Shown in pieces: positions 33,067 through 43,423 of a stretch of DNA of 64,000 bases. The stretch lies in NCBI GenBank assembly GCA_015956445.1, contig WIUZ02000018.1:372001-436000 (forward strand). The letters are read 5' to 3'. Source of the stretch: Thelephora terrestris (lineage: Eukaryota; Basidiomycota; Agaricomycetes; Thelephorales; Thelephoraceae). Below the pieces are notes generated by a model. It was not told where the DNA came from. It saw nothing but the letters and a program-made list of their open reading frames with translations, and did no database searches. Every line of letters begins with the position of its first letter. Position 1 is the stretch's first letter. Both the position numbers and the translations under genes were made by a program.

Positions 33067-34810
33067 CTACACGAATTTTACCCTACACTTCCTATTGGCA
33101 CAATCCATCCTATACACCACCGGTGTGACGTTGCATAACTGACACTTCATGCGGGGCCGTCCTTTCTTAACGCTTCTTTCCGGACATATGGGACAACGCA
33201 TGCCCTCGTAAAGGTCTTTCAACCTTGAATATGTTCCGCATCTTGTACATTCCAGCCATGCGACTTGGGCGGCAGTTCCAGAGGGTCTAGGAGTAGGGGT
33301 GGTTTGCGAGCTAGAAGGTAATGTAACGGTGGGGGTGGAGGCTGGAGGTGGGTTGACGTGGGAGGCGGGTTCCGTCGTGCGGTCGGTGACACCCTGGCCT
33401 CCAGCTCCAGCAGAATTTCCAAGGTGTGAGCCAGAGGCAATTTTCCGTGGGCAGGGTTCTTCAACTAGCTTGACGTTGGCCGAATGGTTGCGGGTGGCGT
33501 AAAACCGACCGTCAATAAAAGTTCCTGTGGAAATTGACTTGAGGAGAGCAAGTTGCATCCTACGCCAGTTGGGAAACGGGACGGATTTCGGGGATAAAGT
33601 GGACTTGGGATCTGGTGAAGGTAGGTCTAGCGGGCCAGCTACACCATTCCATATCATAACAAGAGCATACGTGGCACGCGCCATTTGCTCTTGAGGCAAA
33701 AAGGCAATCCTGTGCAGAAGTTGACTTTTCGTGTCGCTTTCGGTGTCCCCCATTTCAGATTCCTCCTTTATCTTGCCAACGAGATGTGAGACTTGCACTG
33801 ACAGTATCTCGGGATACCTATGTCATGAGGATGAGAACTTGCGGTTTATTCGGGCGAGAAAGCAACCCACGAAAGGGAGAAACTGGAAAAGACCTCGTAC
33901 ACTATATTGCAATGCGCCAGGTTTTTATGGATGTGAGCCTTGGCCTGCTCTTTGAGGATCGGTATATTGTACTAACACCTGTGAGCCAGTGGACGTCAAA
34001 TGGAGGTAGGGCGCTTCACCTTGTCCGCAAGCCGGTAAATTGATTTGGCAGATGGAACCGGTGGCTTCGCCGCGTACCAATTCCCGGCTCTTGCCTCCGC
34101 AGGGAGTTCGTAATGTGGGTCCGAACTCAAGGGGGCAAAAGTGACCTCGCCTGTGTACAAGTAATAGACCATAGCCTCAAAGCTGTGGCAGGCCGTTCAG
34201 GTGTAAACATCGACAGCGACGGATTTTGCGTACGTTACCGCTGCCACGTCGGGGATGACCGAAACCCTCCCCATCCGCAACAGATCTTTGTCCTGCCTAG
34301 AGTAAAACAGTTAGTGGAGATAGATTAGGAGAATTCAGAGCTGACATGTGATGACTTTCAACCTTGCCCGCGTCTTGCAATGGCTGAGGCGGATCCCCAG
34401 TGGTCGGAGTCCCCAGATCTGGGTCCTGAACAGTATGTGGCAGATCTTCTTCGCCATCTTCTTCGTCCTCAAGGTCACTATCTGATAAGTAGTCATAGTC
34501 ATCGATGGAAGGGAAGGAGTCAGAGGGGAATCCTTCGTTGTTTTCCCCAGTCTGCTCTTCAGAGAACCCATTTGAGAACACTGGTTGAGACCATATTGTC
34601 AGATGTGCAACATCGTGGACACTTCCATAACTCACGCGTGGAAAAATAAGGGACTGTCTTCAGAACGCGACCATTGCAGTAAAGTGATCGAGGTGAACCA
34701 ACACGCCCTGAGGCTCCTCTGCGAGAGAAGACATAGGACTTTGTGTCAATAAACGGCCCAGAGGTGCTGGATTTCTTGAGAGCATCCACCAAAACCTCTG
34801 GCGCAGCCAT
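33067..34810 (-). CDS. BTB protein, gene 3, second BTB domain deleted
   Basis: Exons 34636-34810, 34346-34580, 34234-34296, 34020-34182, 33871-33971 and 33067-33817 give 495 residues with phases correct. BTB 1 is complete (FIDTKSYVFSRRGASGR, FSNGFSEEQ, FEAMVYYLYTGEVTFAPL, YNIPILKEQAK). The second domain starts (TGTFIDGRFYA) but jumps within the same exon to the Pro/Ser linker and the Cys-rich end (CTRC, CPIC, CQLC, CANRKC). Relative to gene 2 about 1.5 kb is missing, yet the frame is kept. So this is a natural single-BTB derivative, not an obvious pseudogene. Confidence 0.8.
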
Positions 34811-35229
34811 ATCGTGTTGGTTCAGAGTAAGGCTTGTGCAGCGCAACAGTGTGGCTGGCTGAACTTATGACGTGTCTGGCCCGTCGGCCCGTATCCCCTA
34901 CTTCTTCTTCTGGGGTATAGAGTGGTGGAAGGGACCGATGAGAATAGCCAGTGACTGACGGAAGAGAAGAAACCAGGTAATGATATAGTAGATCTACGCC
35001 ACACATCACGATCCATGCATGACAACTTACCTCGTGTAAATTCCCAGGGGATGGCGAGGGAGTGGGACTCGTGGCGCTGACACCTCGTACCAAGCATAGC
35101 GCGTTCAGTCCGCCGGTTCATAGTCCACGGAGTACATCGCTGTGGGCGGAGGTAGCCGTTATCAATGGAGTGGTAGTACTCCGGTCGCGCTTCTTAAATA
35201 ACCGCGGCTCTGTTTCGAGTGTGCGGACC
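34811..35229. other. upstream region of BTB gene 3
   Basis: No supported gene. Presumed promoter region. Confidence 0.4.
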
Positions 35230-35660
35230 ACCCCTCTAGGTCGAATTCGGCACCCCAGACCGGTACGAGAAAGGTTTGAAGGAGCCTATCGAGAGCCGAC
35301 CTCCAGCCGGCGATATTTTTCTTCGCGCAGATAAGCCGAGAGGGGCTTGCGCTGGTTCTGCTTCGTGACATCATCCTTGATTTTCAACCAGTCAATCCCC
35401 TCGCGCACGGACTGATTGAGGTCGTCCACGTTTTTCCCTTCAGTTCCCCGACAAATGGAATCACAAATCTCGGTGCAGTTCAACCCGAGCTCAATGTAGT
35501 CCTGCTGGCTGACCAGCGATTCCTGGTCAAAGTAATCAGCTCGCCGTCGCATAGAAAAGGGGGGGAAAGTACTTTGATCCATCGTCAAGACGACTGCGAC
35601 CGTGATGCAAACGACCTTGGCGGGTGTGATGCTCAAGATCCCCCCTCCGCACTGGCTATC
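35230..35660 (-). pseudogene. fossil of an MLKL/HeLo-like helical-bundle gene
   Basis: The minus strand shows DYIELGLNCTEICDSICR, GTEGKNVDDLNQSV and, in another frame, GWRSALDRLLQTF. These parallel HYVELGLQCADVCKALAR, EGKQLDD and AWKADLNRVLQVF of the whole gene at 19746-20782. Only the helical-bundle part is present; no repeat stalk or membrane hairpin follows. It is broken in at least one place and looks old. Confidence 0.65.
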
Positions 35661-36272
35661 GTCGAGACTCGAGGTAGCCGTGAGAAAGCGGCGTGGGACG
35701 TGGGTTGTGACTTTTGCTGTGGCAACGATAGGGCTGGTGGCCGCCACAAGCTCTATCGCCGTGGGCCTATGCCCGAAGGGCCTGGCAATGGGAAGTCCGA
35801 GTATCCTGTCATGTGCAACGTGCATACCTTTCCCTCTGTCATATGATTCGTCGGCTCGACCCCAAACTCGGGAGAACTCAAAAAACCCTCCGAGAGGTTC
35901 GGAATGATGAATTAGTAGATGTAGGGTAGCACACAAAGCCAACAAAAAAAACCTGTACTAAACCAAGAAAAGCACTCGTCTAAGCGACAATGGAAAGCAG
36001 AAACGTGGGGTAAATCGGCAACAGAAAGTGGATTATGAGGCACGGGCACCTTCGAGAGCCAGGTGGTCCCCAGTCAAACGTCGTAATCTATCTGAAGCGT
36101 ATGTCAGATTGAGATATGAACGCCCCTCCTGACTCCCGTACCTCTTTGCAAACAACAAGATTCCCGCGACAGCCACCGCCGACCGCCACTGCGAGCAACT
36201 GACGCGGAGTATTCAAAAGCGACAGAAAAAACACGAACGGAAAAACCAAAAACAGAAGCCATAAATCCAAAT
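35661..36272. other. no supported gene
   Basis: It lies between the helical-bundle fossil and the F-box gene. Open frames without motifs. Confidence 0.4.
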
Positions 36273-38041
36273 CTATTCCAAGTCGCTCCACCTGGTATTG
36301 CAAGTCCCACAGACCCGTTGTCGATCCCCAGCGACCTCGTAACGGTCCCAACAAAAGTGGTCCCTGAGGTACCCCTCGTACCCCGAACACACGTCCCAAC
36401 CGATATGCAGACAATACGCCATCGAGAGTTTCCCCAACGGGAATCCGTTTTGGTACCTCTGCTCTAGGAGATGACCGAGGTGGATGGCCATACCGGCGTG
36501 TGAGGTCGATGCGAAATTGATGTCCTTTAGACGAAAGGTGTGAAGGCGCGGGAGGGGTCCACCTCCTTCCTCGGTAGATGGTGGAGAGGCAAGGACTTGA
36601 ACGATATCATTGATGGCGGAGTCGGTGACACGAAATTCCTGGACGGCGCTAACCATCTGAAACAGGCGCCGGAAATCCTGCCTGAACAATCCGGAGTACC
36701 TCCTGATGCTCAGACCCGTTATGTATGCCGTAGGCAGCCGCTTGGCCACCTCTTCCGGCAGAGTGGGAGCGATATCCCAGAACCCCATGTCGAGGGACGA
36801 AATCCTGAGCATCAGGAAATCTTCCGGGTCACCCCGCTCACCGGGTCGGGAAACGTTTATGCTCAGGCCCACCAGAGCATATACAATGTGAATGGCAAGG
36901 TCACTCGGTTGACACGTGAGGAAGAGGTTGGGTAGAAATGGCGTGAGAGCCGCGGCGACATCCGTTACGATCCCGTCGAGGAGGAGATCGGTCTTGACTT
37001 GCTTGAGCTTATTCGAAAATCTGAGAAGGTTGAGCAGCTGAGCGTGGCCAGCGGCATTCCCGTGGACCACTAAACGGCGAAGGTGAGGGAGTAAGATGGA
37101 AATTGGGAAGGAATCCTGGGAAGTCGAAGAAATCTCAAGCGAGAGGTTGATTTCCTCGAGGGCGCTGTTTCTAGCCAACAAGGAGGCGAGTTCTAGGACA
37201 GTCGGGCGTGTGGACCTATCGCGAGCGTGGATGAAGAGGTGGGTCAATTCCGAGGTCCTGCGGATGAGAGATTCCCATCCCACATCGCAACCACGAAGGC
37301 GGAGAAACCGAAGTTCGGGGAAAGAGCGGGAATCGAGAAAGTTAGTCACGTCCGGCAAATCCTCGGGCCGTTCGGCGTTCCACGGCCCCTCGACCATTAG
37401 CACGAGAGATTGAATTTGGGAGTGAGACGAGGCCGGTTGTGGTGTGGACATGAGGGAGAGAATCTTTGCAAGTGTTTTGGGAGAGGTGTTAAGGTGAAGA
37501 TGGCGGATCCTTTCCTGGACATTGCAATCTTGGAGTACGCCACTGGCATCCCTGATCTCTCGGTCTGAGTTTAAGTCGACGAGGTTGAGGTATAGAGGAA
37601 CGGCGCCCGAGTAGCGATGAAATGCTACACATTCACGGAGGGATGTTCCCCAGAATGCCCACAGAGAAGGAGTTGAAGTTGCGACATCAAACCAATAACG
37701 GCACACGAGAAGAAAGTTGAATGTGTTCCTTGAGATCCTGCCAGTGGAACTCACTCCAGAGACGACGTTCCACCAAAAGATATGACCAAGGGTCTCGGGA
37801 GGGAGGTACACGGAAACGTTGAGGAGGGAGTTTCTGAGCCGCTTCAGGCGAGTTGCCTGCTTTCCGTCGTGCTGGATTTGTGCCTCGAGATTTTGGATTG
37901 CGTGTGCGTTTACCTCGCGTGAGCTGTTAGCGGGTAATTAGGTGGTGCCCCGAGCGAATGAGAATGAGTCACGACTCACAGGACCCGTTGCGAATCGAAC
38001 TTGGGGAAATGAGGAGGCCCGGAACGTACGGAAATAACCAT
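36273..38041 (-). CDS. F-box protein with leucine-rich repeat-like body
   Basis: A tiny first exon 38030-38041 (MVIS) is joined through a 116-bp intron to one long exon 36273-37913, giving 550 residues. A basic coiled N-terminus (LEAQIQHDGKQATRLKRLRN) leads to the F-box (LPPETLGHIFWWNVV ... FNFLLVCRYWFDVATSTPSL, about 41-90). This is the typical Agaricomycete form, followed by irregular leucine-rich repeats such as FPELRFLRLRGCDVGW and LLPHLRRLVVHGN. F-box proteins recruit substrates to SCF ubiquitin ligases. The C-terminus has CGTCNTRW, a possible metal knuckle. Without the mini-exon the long frame would begin at the internal Met at 37811, inside the F-box, so the two-exon model is preferred. 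Confidence 0.85.
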
Positions 38042-39547
38042 GTTTGCTTGAGCGCGAAGTCGCAAGGGGGTGGGGTGCAGCGGCGGGGTGGGAGTGAGAT
38101 CTGAAGATGGTGTGACGTGGCAAGGCACGAGTGAATGTAGGCGTATGGGTAGAAGGTACGAGGCGATTCTCTCTGGAAGTGGGGGTTGGTCAGAGACTCG
38201 AGGTGGCCCGGTGGCAGAAGATCAGTCAAAGCTGACCGGGCTTAGACTGGAATCAGCGTCATGGAGGCTTTTTGAATTATTTACCGTCATTGATGATCCG
38301 GCGTGACGGAGCAACCGAAACGACAGTCGGTCACACCCAAAGGCCGGTTTGTTTGAGCGGATTGAATCGGGTATCTGTTACGCAGCGAGACTGTGTGGAG
38401 GATGGGCCGGAAGTGGGTACTGTCAGAAGCCGGGATAGCGAACCTACGCGCTCTTCATCTTGAAAGGCTTGTGGGCAATCTCTTCCGCATCCCTCTCTCT
38501 GTCTGCCACTGAGTCACTGATTAAACGGCGACCTAGCAACTACTGAAGTCGGCGCAATGGAGGTCAGGCCTGTCAGGCTAAGAGCCATGATGTCGATGAA
38601 CCGCGTTGACAAGTCGACCACGGTTTCCGTTGTTTTCCCCTCAGGGCGCGATGGCAGGTGGTGAGATGAGACGAGTTCCGGTATTGAACACGGAGGGGTG
38701 GAAAGATGGGGAGCGACAAGATGCGCGACGTTCAACGGTGAGCTTTAGTTCGATAAGGTCTCGCACAACATCAAGGTGCTCCCTCCTCCGATCCGAGGAC
38801 CCCTTTTGGCTACTTTCACGCGGTGCTCCTCGGCTACCACGACCTCAAACAGGATCACTCACGAAGATCGGTGGTTGGGCACTGCTCAAGTATTCTATCA
38901 AAGATGCGCCATCAGTCTGTCACTGATGATCCACAAGGTCACCATCGCTGTCGGCATAGGTCGTTTCAGAAATCGTTACATGAAAACTTCGCAGGGTGTA
39001 GTACTTCGAGCCACGAGTTCGTCACAATGAACCCCACGTTACCTTTCAAAGGGGTCTTGCTCAGGAATTTGGATCTCTCTGAAACTCAGGCGTTTGTAAA
39101 GTTTTGCAGGCTTCGAAAAAAATGTGGTCGGGCATCAAACGTATCAGATTTTCACCTCCTGACCTCACAGGTCCTATGGCGATGAGCGGTGGCTACCTCC
39201 AGCTGTCTATGCGTTTGGTTTGCGAACAACGAACTCGCGATCGCAAAGTGTCGCACCATCGCCTATCTTCCGGCACGGAGGGATCGCTCACACATCAAGG
39301 TCAGGGAGCTGGTGTTGTTCGTCCACCACATCCTGCTCGGACACGATGACCGAGTCCCAGGGGCTTGCTTGGCATCTAGCCAATGCCCGAGACCGAGCGA
39401 GCTGATCGCAGATGGATGGGACTTCTGTTTCCCAACGTGCGCCATGATTTGTGGTACAGGATTGAATTCACCGCCCTCCCATCATCAGCGGCAAGTTGAA
39501 ACTCGACTGCACATCAATCACCCCCACTCAGCGGTTGCCGAGGGGCA
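38042..39547. other. no supported gene; upstream region of repeat precursor 1
   Basis: Open frames on the plus strand lack motifs. From about 39400 the sequence is duplicated at about 42097 as part of the tandem unit carrying the two repeat precursors. Confidence 0.45.
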
Positions 39548-39554
39548 TATAAAA
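39548..39554 (+). promoter_or_regulatory. TATA box of repeat precursor 1
   Basis: tataaaa in ggggcatataaaagattgg, 127 bp before the start codon. The same element precedes precursor 2. A clear TATA box suits strong, regulated expression. Confidence 0.75.
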
Positions 39555-39680
39555 GATTGGATGGGCCCTCCCTGAATTCCTCAGCCGCTGTGCAGCTCCC
39601 CCCAGTTCCTTCTCCTACCCCTCCAACCCCAGGCCTGGTGCCGTTGTTATCTGTTCTTTTTTACGACAATTTCTATCATC

Positions 39681-40788
39681 ATGTTCTCCAAAGTCGCTCT
39701 CTCCACCCTCGCCGTCGGTGCTATCTCTGCCAACGCTTTGGCTGTCCCCGTCGCCCGTTCTCCCGCTCCTCAGCCTGAATGTGAGTTTTCCTGGATTATT
39801 CTCTGCCCCTCCCCGTCACGATCTGACCTTGGTTTCTTCTATAGCTTGGTCTGAATGGGGCACGAACATCGGGAACTACTATTCCAACAAGTACGGATCC
39901 CCTTCCGACGTTCCCGGACTCCCTCAGTTCAAGCGTGAGCCTGAGACCTGGGGAGAATGGGGTAGCAATATCGGAAACTACTACGCCAACAAGTATGGGT
40001 CCCCATCTGACGTCCCCGGACTCCCTCAATTCAAACGCGAGCCCTCTCCTGAACCGGAGAGCTGGGAGGAGTGGGGTACGAACATCGGAAACTACTACGC
40101 CAACAAGTATTCCACCCCCGATTCCGTCCCTGGGCTCCCTCAGTACAAGCGTTCTCCTTCGCCCGAGACTTGGGGGCAGTGGGGTAGCAACATCGGGAAC
40201 TACTACGCCAACAAGTACGGATCCCCCGATCAGGTCTCTGGTCTCCCTCGCCCTTGGTTGAACAACAAGCGCGAGCCTTCAACTCCCTCGACCCAGGTGA
40301 AAAAACCCGCCCCGACACAGGTGAAGGTACCCAGCGCCGCCAACGACAATTCCTACGCCCTTGCGGCCAAGCGCGAACCGGAGAGCTGGGAGGAGTGGGG
40401 TACCAATATCGGAAACTACTACGCCAACCAGTACGGGTCTCCGTCCGACGTTCCTGGCCTCCCTCAATTCAAGCGCGAGCCTTCTCCCCCGACCCAAGTG
40501 AAAAAACCCACCCCGACACAGGTGAAAGTACCCAGCGCCGCCAACGACGAGTCCTACGCCCTTGCGGCCAAGCGCGAACCCGAGACCTGGGAGGAGTGGG
40601 GTACCAACGTCGGAAACTACTACGCCAACCAGTACGGGTCTCCGTCCGATGTTCCTGGACTCCCTCAATACAAGCGTGAGCCCTCTCCCGAGCCTGAGAC
40701 CTGGGAGGAGTGGGGTACCAACATTGGGAACTACTACTCCAACAAGTACTCTACCCCGGATTCCGTCCCTGGACTTCCCCACTACTAG
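39681..40788 (+). CDS. secreted Kex2-type repeat precursor 1
   Basis: Exons 39681-39780 and 39845-40788 give 347 residues. A signal peptide (MFSKVALSTLAVGAISANALA, cut at about 21) precedes VPVAR. The rest is eight KR sites separating nine segments. Seven segments carry the core W-x-x-W-G-[TS]-N-[IV]-G-N-Y-Y-[AS]-N-[KQ]-Y, most then running to VPGLPQ[FY]KR. The fourth ends RPWLNNKR and the last ends VPGLPHY at the stop codon. Two other segments are TQVKKPxPTQVKVPSAAND types ending ALAAKR. Every segment after KR begins with [ES]P dipeptides, stopping before E[ST]W. This predicts Kex2 cleavage, X-Pro dipeptidase trimming and release of several near-identical 30-residue peptides. Function unknown: hormone-like, surface-active or RiPP precursor. 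No DUF3328-type tailoring enzyme was seen. Confidence 0.9.
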
Positions 40789-42305
40789 CTCGTAGTTGAT
40801 GCCTTTGTTTTCCCCTCTTGAGCAGCTTTTTTTCTACGAGAACTTAATGATTCGTTACGACCCCTTTTTCATGTATTGTCCGCTTCATAATAGATAACGA
40901 CGGTTGGAACTGGTCCTAATTTGCGCCCTTCTGGGGCTCGTGTGAATTGTTTTACTTCAAGAAGAACTGGAGAGAGGCGCAACGAGATTTGAGCCACGGA
41001 ACTGATCGAGTCGGATTTGGGTTTGCCACCACACCTTCACTGCCGCGTCTCGCTGTGCTCTTTCTCGCGCTGCCTGCTTTGAGGCCATCGTATTTCTTCT
41101 CCAAGACAGAATTCACTGCGCCCAACGGAATGAACCGGAGTATGCCCTCTACACGTGTGCTTAGAGACGAAGTTGATGTTTTCCCGGCGGTGATGGAATC
41201 CTCTGTTTTCCCTTGATGTTAGGGTGAAACAAGTGGTGCGCCGTTCATTTTTACGCATTTTTCAGTGTCTTGTGCTCACAGATCTCTTCATTTCCCGCAG
41301 GCGGGCCTACGATTCACTGACGACGATCCGAAACGCGTCTGAGAGCAACCGCTTGATCACTCTGACAGCGCACCGGTTCACTCAAGATCACACGTCGGTC
41401 GGGGTCGGCAAACAGAACGTTACGCCGGGCGCGTCATGCGAGGGAGTCGCTCGTGGAAGGCGCATCATTCCTTGCATACACTAACTGGCGGGTCGCTAGT
41501 GTATGCCATCTCAACAGCGGCCTGACGAGGAAGAAATATGCCTGGCTTGTTACGACGCAGATGTCCAACCGTTTTATCTGGGGTACGGCGACGGCTGTTG
41601 TTATGGGTGCCTTCGCCGCTTTCTTCTCCACCAATCAAGTTCCATTGCCGTTCTGTACGGGCGATGGGAGAAGCGTGGTATTCCGGTCCTTTCGGTGATA
41701 AAGTATCGCCAGGTTCAAATCCTCCCTTCCTCCGACACCTTGGTTTCCATTCAGACGAGTTTCGAGACTACGTCACTCCTCAGTAACCAGGATCTACTCT
41801 ATCAAACTTGACCCTGAGGATGGCATTCTCGGGAGATGGTGATGATTGATGTCCGTTCGCATATCCTGATGTCCGTTCGCATATCCTAGCGGCAGTGACC
41901 GTGAGTTCGGCCTCGGAGAGTGAAAGTTACATCTCGGTTTCCAAGCACGGGGAAGGCTGTTGGAGGGTTGGACCGATGATCACGATGATATCGAGAAGTC
42001 AGTTGGCTCGCAGCTGCTTGCATTACGATTACCGCCTGGGCGCGCCCCTAGGTCGTCCCCTACTGAGGGATTCGCTATTTCCCTTTCTTTCCGAATTGAT
42101 CGCAGATGGATGGGGGCTTCTGATTCCCGAAGTTCTTGGCATTGATGCGGTGTGTGGCACAGGGTTGAGTTCACCGCCCCCATCATCATCAGTGGTAAGT
42201 CGAAACTCGACGATACCATCACTCAGTCCAAGATGATCGCCGCTGCCGTGAAATACCGCCAGACTGAGAAAAACATCAACCCCCACTCAGCGGTTGCCGA
42301 GGGCA
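40789..42305. other. spacer between the tandem precursors
   Basis: 3' flank of precursor 1 and upstream region of precursor 2. Its open frames (for example 41453-41811 plus) are not conserved in the duplicate, so I do not call a gene. A 20-bp direct repeat (tgatgtccgttcgcatatcc, twice) lies at about 41848-41887. Confidence 0.5.
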
Positions 42306-42312
42306 TATAAAA
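42306..42312 (+). promoter_or_regulatory. TATA box of repeat precursor 2
   Basis: tataaaa, 127 bp before the start codon, in the same context as for precursor 1. Confidence 0.75.
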
Positions 42313-42438
42313 GATTGGATGGGCCCTCCCTGAATTCCTCAGCCGCTGTGCAGCTCCCCCCAGTTCCTTCTCCTACCCCTCCAACCCCAGGCCTGGTGCC
42401 GTTGTTATCTGTTCTTTTTTACGACAATTTCTATCATC

Positions 42439-43423
42439 ATGTTCTCCAAAGTCGCTCTCTCCACCCTCGCCGTCGGTGCCATCTCCGCCAACGCTTTGGC
42501 TGTCCCCGTCGCCCGTTCTCCCGCTCCTCAGCCTGAATGTGAGTTTTCCTGGATTATTCTCTGCCCCTCCCCGTCACGATCTGACCTTGGTTTCTTCTAT
42601 AGCTTGGTCTGAATGGGGCACGAACATCGGGAACTACTATGCCAACAAGTACGGATCCCCTTCCGACGTTCCCGGACTCCCTCAGTTCAAGCGTGAGCCT
42701 GAGACCTGGGGAGAATGGGGTAGCAATATCGGAAACTACTACGCCAACAAGTATGGGTCCCCATCTGACGTCCCCGGACTCCCTCAATTCAAACGCGAGC
42801 CCTCTCCTGAACCGGAGAGCTGGGAGGAGTGGGGTACGAACATCGGAAACTACTACGCCAACAAGTATTCCACCCCCGATTCCGTCCCTGGGCTTCCTCA
42901 GTACAAGCGTTCTCCTTCGCCCGAGACTTGGGGGCAGTGGGGTAGCAACATCGGGAACTACTACGCCAACAAGTACGGATCTCCCGATCAGGTCTCTGGT
43001 CTCCCTCGCCCTTGGTTGAACAACAAGCGCGAGCCTTCTCCCCCGACCCAGGTGAAAAAACCCGCCCCGACACAGGTGAAAGTGCCCAGCGCCGCCAACG
43101 ACGATTCCTTCGGCCTTGCCCTTGCGGCCAAGCGCGAACCTGAGACTTGGGGGCAATGGGGCGAAGCCATTGGCAACCACTACGCCGCTCCTTGGAAGAA
43201 CCCGAAGCGTGAACCCGAGAGCTGGGAGGAGTGGGGTACCAACATTGGAAACTACTACGCCAACCAGTATGGGTCTCCGTCAGACGTCCCTGGACTCCCT
43301 CAATTCAAGCGCGAGCCCTCTCCCGAGCCTGAGACCTGGGAGGAGTGGGGTACCAACATTGGGAACTACTACTCCAACAAGTACTCTACCCCGGATTCCG
43401 TCCCTGGACTTCCCCACTACTGA
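42439..43423 (+). CDS. secreted Kex2-type repeat precursor 2
   Basis: Exons 42439-42538 and 42603-43423 give 306 residues. The signal peptide is identical to precursor 1, as are the first four repeats apart from one residue (Ala for Ser in the first repeat). Seven KR sites separate eight segments: seven W-x-x-W segments and one TQVKKP-type segment (ending GLALAAKR). The fifth W segment is divergent and short, WGQWGEAIGNHYAAPWKNP, and absent from precursor 1. The last repeat again ends VPGLPHY at the stop. After the stop, copy 2 carries about 65 bases absent from copy 1, whose loss gives copy 1 a TAG in place of TGA. The pair is therefore a recent duplication whose repeats are being gained, lost and exchanged. 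Confidence 0.9.

Noticed and set aside
39796-40782. Long minus-strand open frames opposite both repeat precursors (for example 40279-40782 and 42554-43180)
   Set aside because: They are antisense images of the repetitive coding sequence. They have no start context, splice logic or family motifs, and the plus frames have a signal peptide and phased intron.
39681-43423. Repeat precursors as structural or hydrophobin-like wall proteins
   Set aside because: There is no Cys pattern. The strict KR spacing with X-Pro ladders is better explained by peptide release.
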